DNA of 11,057 bases from Thermoplasmata archaeon (GTDB lineage: Archaea > Thermoplasmatota > Thermoplasmata > Thermoplasmatales > Thermoplasmataceae), in NCBI GenBank assembly GCA_021806355.1, contig JAJZXT010000164.1:1-11057 (forward strand), in the 5' to 3' direction. Of the stretch, positions 5,702 through 11,057 are shown in pieces; position 1 is the stretch's first letter; every line of letters begins with the position of its first letter. Under the pieces are notes generated by a model. The model ran no database searches. It was given only the letters and a program-made list of their open reading frames with translations, and was not told the DNA's origin. Position numbers and translations under genes: made by a program.

Positions 5702-7461
5702 CTTCTAATAATGGGTCAACCAATTTCTGGTTGAATTTCTTTGTTTCAAATAGGCTGTTTTCCGGTACCATTATCATTCTAATCTATCTTGTGGTAATTT
5801 CAGTATTTGGGTTTCTTATTGCCGATCATATCAAGAAAATATACCTGGGACAGCGAACATTTCTAACGGGATTCTCGGAAAAGGTAATTTACTTCATCGA
5901 AAGGATAAGCGGCATTGATGAGAACGAATCCCACACATTCAAAGGTTATTTTTTCAGCCTTCTTGTTTTTAACTTTATGGCGTGGATATTCACAATATCG
6001 TTCCTTCTCATCCAGACCAATTATTTTCCCGTGCCAGGGCAGAGAGGTTTTTCACTTTCCCTTGCAATAAACACGATTTCAAGTTTCCTGACCAATACCA
6101 ATCTTCAAAATTATTCTTCCCCCCAGAGATTATCTTATTATGAACTCACCTTTGTTATCATAGGGCTGATGTTCCTATCGGCGGGAACAGGCTTTGCAGC
6201 ATCCATGGCTTTCATAAGGGGAATTATCAGGGATGATGGAAAGTTAGGGAACTTCTTTCACGACTTTCTCGTTTCAATCTTTGAATTGATCCTTCCGCTC
6301 TCACTATTGGCTACAGTTATCTTTCTATTTATAGGCATTCCCGAGACGACATCATCATATCTTTACATTCATCCATTCTTCTCAAAATCGGTAATAGGGA
6401 TACCTATAGGACCTGTCGCTTCACTGGAAGGGATAAAGAATATAGGAACCAATGGGGGTGGGTTTTATGGTGCAAACGCAGGTTATCCATTTGAGAATCC
6501 TAATTGGATTTCCAATTTAGTGGAAGAGGTATCATTCACCATAATTCCGATGGGATCGATTTTTGCGCTTGGTAGAGTTCTGGGAAGCAGGAATTTTGGC
6601 AGGATGATATTTGGCGTCATAATGTCTTTATTCATCCTCAGTGCCTTTTTCACATTCTTTGGAGAATACGCAGGGCTTCCAACAATGAGTAATCTCGGAT
6701 TACTGTATACGGGCAATTTTCTTGGGAAGGAAACGGCTACCGGGCTTTCGCAATCATCCATCTTCGCATCCGGCGCGACAATGACATCCACAGGTGCTGC
6801 CAACGCAGCACTCAATTCACTCACCCCAGCCGGTGTACTTGGAGTCCTGTTTCCAATGCTTCTTAACGATCCTCTTGGTGGGGTCGGAACCGGTATCCTT
6901 AATATTTTCACATACGTGATTTTCACGATTTTCCTTGTGGCTCTAATGGTTGGGAAACTCCCGGAGCTTTTTAGCCTCAAGATTGGATCAAAGGAGATTA
7001 AGTATTCAACATATTCGCTCATCACGCATCCACTGCTCATTGTGATACCGCTCGGCATCACTCTTTTGATTCCATCACTGATGTCCAGTTTTGTGAGTCC
7101 GCGCCCTGATCAGATTACGGAGCTATTATACGAATTTTCCTCTGCGGCTGCTAACAACGGTTCAGCAATGGGAGGCTTTCAGACAAACCAGACTTATTAT
7201 AACATTCTTGAAGCAGGTATCATGTTGATTGGAAGGTTTCTAATAATAGGCTTCCAACTGATGATCGCCCAATCTTTTGCGTTCAAGAAGCCAAAGGTTA
7301 CATATGGGAGATCGGTTAACATTGGCTCATTCTGGTTCGGGTTCATGCTTTTCTTTACGATGATACTCCTGGGTCTTCTATCCTTCTTTCCGGTTCTTGC
7401 ACTGGGTCCCCTACTCTCATGGGGCAAAGATTTCAATCTATTCATTGGGGTGTTGTCTTGA
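5698..7461 (+). CDS. kdpA: Potassium-transporting ATPase subunit A, copy 2
   Basis: KdpA is the K+-binding, channel-like subunit of the Kdp pump, with four pore repeats derived from a K+ channel ancestor. The 587-residue protein is slightly longer than the E. coli form (557), partly through an N-terminal extension of about 20 residues. All four selectivity-filter segments are visible: FLTNTNLQNY (130-139), GTNGGGFYGANAGYPFENP (250-268), ATMTSTGAANA (360-370) and SAAANNGSAMGGF (482-494). GPVASLEGIK (238-247) and ALGPLLSW near the end are further family marks. About ten hydrophobic segments are evident. ATG 5698 overlaps the kdpF stop and the TGA at 7459-7461 overlaps the kdpB TTG, so translation is probably coupled through the operon. 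No filter residue appears lost, so the pump should be functional. Confidence 0.98.
   Translation: MTSNNGSTNFWLNFFVSNRLFSGTIIILIYLVVISVFGFLIADHIKKIYLGQRTFLTGFSEKVIYFIERISGIDENESHTFKGYFFSLLVFNFMAWIFTISFLLIQTNYFPVPGQRGFSLSLAINTISSFLTNTNLQNYSSPQRLSYYELTFVIIGLMFLSAGTGFAASMAFIRGIIRDDGKLGNFFHDFLVSIFELILPLSLLATVIFLFIGIPETTSSYLYIHPFFSKSVIGIPIGPVASLEGIKNIGTNGGGFYGANAGYPFENPNWISNLVEEVSFTIIPMGSIFALGRVLGSRNFGRMIFGVIMSLFILSAFFTFFGEYAGLPTMSNLGLLYTGNFLGKETATGLSQSSIFASGATMTSTGAANAALNSLTPAGVLGVLFPMLLNDPLGGVGTGILNIFTYVIFTIFLVALMVGKLPELFSLKIGSKEIKYSTYSLITHPLLIVIPLGITLLIPSLMSSFVSPRPDQITELLYEFSSAAANNGSAMGGFQTNQTYYNILEAGIMLIGRFLIIGFQLMIAQSFAFKKPKVTYGRSVNIGSFWFGFMLFFTMILLGLLSFFPVLALGPLLSWGKDFNLFIGVLS
7447..7452 (+). 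promoter_or_regulatory. Ribosome binding site for kdpB copy 2
   Basis: GGGGTG, inside the last codons of kdpA, precedes TTG 7458 by five bases. It resembles the GAGGTG before kdpC1 and supports the TTG start over the in-frame ATG at 7419, which lies upstream of this site. Confidence 0.55.
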
Positions 7462-9449
7462 AAATTAACACAGAACCAATATGGAATGCCCTGAAGAATT
7501 TTCGTCCTGATAAAATGATCAGAAACCCTGTCATGTTCGTCACTGAACTTGCACTGTTCCTATCTGTATACCTGCTTATATTCAGAGCACATTATTCTCT
7601 TCCAATCTCCTCAAGATACGATTATTTTTATGCTTCTGTCATTGTGCTCCTTTTCCTCACCATTTTCTTCTCCAACCTGGCAGAGACCATGTCAGAAGGT
7701 AAAAGCAAGGCTATAACCGACAGCCTTAAGAAAATAAAACAGAATACAATTGCACATGTAATCGAAGAAGACCGTGTGAAAGATATTCCTTCTGAGGATT
7801 TGAGAAAGGGAATGATTGTTATTGTCAATAAGAATGAATTTGTTCCTAACGACGGTGAGATAGTCGAAGGTTCCGGGTATTTTAACGAATCCTCAATAAC
7901 CGGTGAATCGAAACCTATGATGAAAGTCGTCGGGGACAGTGTAACGGGATCGACTGTTTTAACAACAGACTCAATAAAAATAAGGATCACAGCTGATCCA
8001 GGGGAGACATTCCTGGATAAGATGATTGAGCTGGTTGGCAATTCTGTAAGGGAGAAGACTCCAAATGAGATTGCCCTTAATGTGATGCTTTCTGGATTGA
8101 CATTAATATTTCTCATAATAACGTCATCAATATTTTCACTGGCCGATTTCCTCGGTCTCAACTTGAATCTATTTGTACTCATTGTACTACTCATCTGCCT
8201 TATTCCCACAACCATTGGGGCTCTGCTGCCGGCACTGGGAATAGCCGCAATTAATAAGGTCTCTCAATACAATATTATTGCTAAGAGTGGGAGGGCGGTT
8301 GAAAATGCGGGAGATATTGATACTATTATACTGGACAAAACCGGTACCATTACAATAGGAGATCGCCAGGCAATTAGATTCTACCCTTCTCCCGGCATCG
8401 ATAATAATGAATTTCTCAGATTTTGTTATCTTTCTTCAGCAAGAGATGATACGAAAGAGGGCATTTCCATCGTAAAGCTCTGTGAAAGTTCAGGGTTAAA
8501 TCCCGTTTCATTAACAGGGATTGACCACGAATTTATTCCCTTTTCATCTGAAACAAAGTATAGCGGTGTGAAAATTGGGAATGAAACCATCCTGAAAGGG
8601 GCCATGAAATCAATTTCGGAAAAAATAGGAAAAAATGACAAGTACATCGAAGGCATCAGTGCTGAAATTTCCAGCAAGGGAGGAACTGCCATGACGCTGG
8701 CCAGAAATGACCAGTTTCTTGGTGTAATAGAGCTTAATGACGTAATAAAACCATGGATTAGGGAAAGAATAGAAACCATGAAAAACATGAACATCAAGAC
8801 AATAATGTGCACAGGAGACAACGAAATAACCGCACAATTCATAGCAAGGGAGAGCGGGATAGAGGAATTTATAGCCAATGTGAAGCCGGAAGATAAATTC
8901 AAGGAAGTTGAGGACGAAAAGTTCAAACAGAGAATGGTTGCCATGGTAGGGGATGGCACAAATGATGCTCCAGCCCTTGCAAGGGCAGACGTGGGCCTTG
9001 CGATGAACAGTGGAACCCAAGCTGCCAAAGATGCTGCAAATATGATAGACCTTGATAATGATCCTGCCAAACTAATGGATGTCATATTTCTTGGCAAGCA
9101 GATTCTCATAACAAGAGGCTCGTTGACAACATTTTCACTGGCAAATGACGTTTCGAAGTACTTCGTTATAATCCCGGCGATGTTCTATATAATACCTCAA
9201 CTCGGGTTTATAAACATCCTTGGATTTACGGACCCACTCCTGGCAGTAACTTCAGCGCTCATATTCAACACTTTTATTATTCCCGCTTTGATTCCAATGG
9301 CTCTCAAGGGAGTTAAATTCAAAGCCTCCGGGCCTGATTCTCTATTGAAAAGAAACATACTCGTTTATGGGGCGGGTGGTGTAATATTCCCATTTATATG
9401 CATAGGAATTATTTACCTTATCCTGGCGGGGGTTGGTGTCACATGGTAA
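7458..9449 (+). CDS. kdpB: Potassium-transporting P-type ATPase subunit B, copy 2
   Basis: KdpB hydrolyses ATP to power K+ import through KdpA. With TTG 7458 as start the protein has 663 residues and begins KINTEPIWNAL, matching the usual short KdpB leader before RNPVMFVTEL. The ATG at 7419 would add 13 unlikely residues deep in kdpA. Landmarks: TGES (148-151) in the A domain, where the Ser is an inhibitory phosphorylation site in E. coli; PTTIGALL (250-257); the phosphorylation motif DKTGT with Asp293; nucleotide-domain KGAM (380-383); TGDN (452-455); GDGTNDAP (498-505); and NDVSKYF (563-569), whose Asp564 and Lys567 match the ion-pathway pair. All catalytic residues are present. The start overlaps kdpA by four bases (TTGA) and the end overlaps kdpC2 by seven. 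About half its residues match the partial KdpB at the left edge. Confidence 0.98.
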   Translation: MKINTEPIWNALKNFRPDKMIRNPVMFVTELALFLSVYLLIFRAHYSLPISSRYDYFYASVIVLLFLTIFFSNLAETMSEGKSKAITDSLKKIKQNTIAHVIEEDRVKDIPSEDLRKGMIVIVNKNEFVPNDGEIVEGSGYFNESSITGESKPMMKVVGDSVTGSTVLTTDSIKIRITADPGETFLDKMIELVGNSVREKTPNEIALNVMLSGLTLIFLIITSSIFSLADFLGLNLNLFVLIVLLICLIPTTIGALLPALGIAAINKVSQYNIIAKSGRAVENAGDIDTIILDKTGTITIGDRQAIRFYPSPGIDNNEFLRFCYLSSARDDTKEGISIVKLCESSGLNPVSLTGIDHEFIPFSSETKYSGVKIGNETILKGAMKSISEKIGKNDKYIEGISAEISSKGGTAMTLARNDQFLGVIELNDVIKPWIRERIETMKNMNIKTIMCTGDNEITAQFIARESGIEEFIANVKPEDKFKEVEDEKFKQRMVAMVGDGTNDAPALARADVGLAMNSGTQAAKDAANMIDLDNDPAKLMDVIFLGKQILITRGSLTTFSLANDVSKYFVIIPAMFYIIPQLGFINILGFTDPLLAVTSALIFNTFIIPALIPMALKGVKFKASGPDSLLKRNILVYGAGGVIFPFICIGIIYLILAGVGVTW

Positions 9450-10093
9450 ATTTGAAACCGTATTTGAAAATAGTTAAAAATTCGTCTGTACTTGCGATCA
9501 CGATGCTTCTTCTGTTGGGGGTTATCATTCCTTCAGTGACTGCTCTCATTTCAGAACACATTGATCCTTCCAGTTCTAATGGTTCGCCAATTGAAATAAA
9601 TGGAAAGATATATGGAAGCTATTTACTTGCACAGGCTTTCAACAACAGTTCTTTATTTTTCCAGGCTCGTCCTTCTACGATAGGGTACAACCAGACTGAA
9701 TCAGGATCCTGTACGGGAACCGCGGATTCTCAACAGGCCCTTAATTTTACCTTGAACGCCTTGAGAGAATTCGAAAGCAAAAATCCGGGCATAAACCTCT
9801 CATCCGTACCTTTTGAAATGGTAGCTTACTCAGCTTCCGGGCTCGATCCAAATATTCCGATACAGGGGGCATATATACAGATTCCAAGGATTGCCTCGAA
9901 TTTATCTTTGCTTTTCAACAAATCTGTTTCCGTAATTACACTGGAAAAAGAACTCCTTAATTTCGTGAATTCAAGTGAGCAGCAAAATTTCCCGATTTTT
10001 GGAACTTATTATGCTAACACAATGGAATTGAACGTCGATATAATTAACCTGATGATCAAGAACGGAGTTGTACCAAAATCACTTCTTGACTAG
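9443..10093 (+). CDS. kdpC: Potassium-transporting ATPase subunit C, copy 2
   Basis: This is the full-length KdpC partner of the second pump, 216 residues from ATG 9443. The in-frame ATG at 9398 lies well inside kdpB and is rejected; GGTG at 9435-9438 precedes the chosen start. A single membrane segment spans about 15-36. The outer domain has SNGSPI, YGSYLLAQAF (57-66), FFQARPS with YN (72-83), the SASGLDPNI motif (130-138) and ANTMELNVDII (191-201) at the end. Unlike copy 1 it keeps the central RPS/YN segment. Cys90 replaces the small residues usual in the SGxSN stretch. Ten N-X-S/T sequons occur, nine of them in the predicted outer domain. The stop at 10091-10093 overlaps the convergent usp gene by 15 bases. 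Confidence 0.95.
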   Translation: MVNLKPYLKIVKNSSVLAITMLLLLGVIIPSVTALISEHIDPSSSNGSPIEINGKIYGSYLLAQAFNNSSLFFQARPSTIGYNQTESGSCTGTADSQQALNFTLNALREFESKNPGINLSSVPFEMVAYSASGLDPNIPIQGAYIQIPRIASNLSLLFNKSVSVITLEKELLNFVNSSEQQNFPIFGTYYANTMELNVDIINLMIKNGVVPKSLLD

Positions 10094-10915
10094 GGCAGTA
10101 TCTATCCATGACTCCTTTATCAAATCCTTGATCATGCCATTTATTCTTATGTTTCCGGATGTCCCCGGCCTTACGCCCATAACCAAGAGATCAGCACCCC
10201 ACGAGTACATTCTGTTCATTAGAATTTCTTTCAGGCTATCCCCTTCTGCCTTGGAGAACTCTAAATTAGGGAATTCCTTAATTAATTCTTCCTTAGAATC
10301 GAATAGGTTCTTGAAGCCGTGTGTTTGCTTAGTATCAAATTTTCTTAAATCCAGGAGGCACACCTTAGCCCCGGTGACCTTAGATATCATCAATGCAATA
10401 AATATTGACCTTCTGACATTCAGTGATTCTGAAATTGGCACCAGGAGTTTTTCGTAGTTATCATTCTTTTTTCTTGTTGTTATGGCTATGACGGTTGATC
10501 GCGAGTTTTTAACGATATAATCCCCGATTCCGCCAAGAAGTGACGCTGACAGAGTGGCTCTCGGCAGGCTGCTGAATAATACAATATCATAATTCCTTGA
10601 GTTGATTTCTGCAACAATGCCCTGCTTTATGCTTCTGGCACTCTGTACCTTTGGTATTACGTGAATATTCCTCTCCTTGCCTTCCTTGTAGGCATTGAGT
10701 ACTATAGCCACCTTATCGCTCCAGACGATCTCTCTTACCTCATCCTTAACTGTTAGTGCTGTAATCTCTGATTTATATTTGGATGCTATGCCCAGAGCTA
10801 AGTCAAAGGCTTTTTTTGAGTTTTCCCCCTTTGCCATAGGAACTAACAATTTCTCAGGTTTTAAGGTGTATGCCTTTAAACTAGATAGCAATAGTAAGAT
10901 ATTAACAAACAGCAT
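10079..10915 (-). CDS. Universal stress protein, two tandem Usp domains
   Basis: The 278-residue product holds two UspA-like domains: about 21-147 (opening EKLLVPMAKGENSKKAFDLAL, closing with LLGGIGDYIVKNSRSTVIAI) and about 155-277 (opening EKLLVPISESLNVRRS, with VMGVRPGTSGNIRING). Each closing block recalls the Gly-rich nucleotide-binding loop of ATP-type Usps, but neither is a clean G-2X-G-9X-G(S/T) match. Two start sites are possible. ATG 10915 gives a hydrophobic leader (residues 2-12). TTG 10891 gives 270 residues and a normal Usp N-terminus, and lies 27 bases after a TATA-like box. It is convergent with kdpC2, overlapping by 15 bases. Stress sensing or K+ pump regulation is possible, since KdpD sensor kinases carry a Usp domain, but this is inference. 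Confidence 0.88.
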   Translation of the reverse strand: MLFVNILLLLSSLKAYTLKPEKLLVPMAKGENSKKAFDLALGIASKYKSEITALTVKDEVREIVWSDKVAIVLNAYKEGKERNIHVIPKVQSARSIKQGIVAEINSRNYDIVLFSSLPRATLSASLLGGIGDYIVKNSRSTVIAITTRKKNDNYEKLLVPISESLNVRRSIFIALMISKVTGAKVCLLDLRKFDTKQTHGFKNLFDSKEELIKEFPNLEFSKAEGDSLKEILMNRMYSWGADLLVMGVRPGTSGNIRINGMIKDLIKESWIDTALVKK

Positions 10916-10922
10916 ATTAAAT
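10913..10922 (-). promoter_or_regulatory. TATA-like box of the usp gene
   Basis: On the minus strand AATTTAATAT is centred near 10918. The expected start, 25-27 bases on, is near 10891, where an in-frame TTG lies. If correct, the usp mRNA is leaderless from TTG and the ATG at 10915, which sits within the box, is not used. Confidence 0.4.
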
Positions 10923-11057
10923 TTTTGCTAACGACCGCGAATAATTTCTCTCACCATTTGAATACGAAGTGGCTGAAAATAGGTCTTTTAGTTAATTAAT
11001 AAAATTGCCTTCTCGCATACTACCGTGATACACCGTGACACTCCAAAAAAATAGAAT
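10923..11057. other. Upstream region of usp to the window end
   Basis: Beyond the usp promoter I see no supported gene. Short minus-strand frames entering from the right edge end at TAA near 10990-11000, and one could be the tail of an upstream gene, but they are too short to judge. The tandem repeat at 11022-11041 is the only ordered element seen. Confidence 0.4.
11022..11041 (+). repeat. Two tandem 10-base repeats
   Basis: ACCGTGATAC is followed directly by ACCGTGACAC, differing at one base. With a 10-base period the two copies would lie on the same DNA face, as in tandem operators. It is upstream of usp by about 107 bases and close to the window edge, so the gene it might serve is unknown. 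Confidence 0.5.

Noticed and set aside
7419..7457. ATG extension of kdpB2
   Set aside because: The extra 13 residues are polar and lie opposite the kdpA C-terminus in another frame. TTG 7458 has a ribosome site and the typical 4-base overlap.
9398..9442. Upstream ATG extension of kdpC2
   Set aside because: The added residues have no KdpC character, and the start would lie 52 bases inside kdpB2. ATG 9443 gives the normal short leader before the membrane segment.

Overview
The window looks like chromosomal DNA of a Thermoplasmatales-like archaeon (Thermoplasma, Ferroplasma, Picrophilus, Cuniculiplasma and relatives). The evidence is an archaeal initiator tRNA with an A1:U72 pair, a C5-pathway heme operon, a Taw2-type wyosine enzyme that is archaeal in character, AT-rich archaeal TATA-like boxes, several starts that fit leaderless transcripts, and asparagine/serine-rich extracytoplasmic protein domains. 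The species cannot be named from the sequence alone.

Layout, left to right. (1) Positions 1-1156 hold the tail of one potassium-pump operon on the plus strand: the 3' end of kdpB (copy 1, cut by the window edge) and an unusually short kdpC (copy 1). (2) A single initiator tRNA-Met gene (1355-1429, plus) follows. Its 3' end overlaps the antisense 3' end of hemD. (3) A minus-strand operon hemL-hemC-hemD (4289 down to 1411) makes tetrapyrrole precursors: glutamate-1-semialdehyde to 5-aminolevulinate (HemL), porphobilinogen to hydroxymethylbilane (HemC), and uroporphyrinogen III (HemD). hemA and hemB are not here. (4) Divergent from hemL, across 70 bp, is a Trm5/Tyw2-family gene that reads best as taw2, for wyosine modification at G37 of tRNA-Phe. 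(5) Positions 5603-10093 carry a complete second potassium pump operon kdpF-kdpA-kdpB-kdpC, all plus strand and all overlapping at start/stop codons. The 32-residue kdpF is easy to miss. (6) A two-domain universal stress protein gene lies convergent to kdpC2, and their 3' ends overlap.

The main theme is two diverged Kdp P-type K+ ATPase systems on the same strand, with a heme/tRNA segment between them. KdpA is the selectivity-filter subunit, KdpB the ATPase, KdpC the single-pass partner with an outer domain, and KdpF the small stabilising peptide. No KdpD/KdpE two-component system is visible. The Usp protein is the only nearby candidate for a regulatory link, and that link is inference.

I see no phage, IS element, CRISPR array or clear defence system, and nothing that demands a wholly new biological system. 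The points most worth a second look are the deleted form of KdpC1, the tRNA/hemD antisense overlap, the hidden kdpF with its probable leaderless TTG start, and the coexistence of two non-identical kdp operons.
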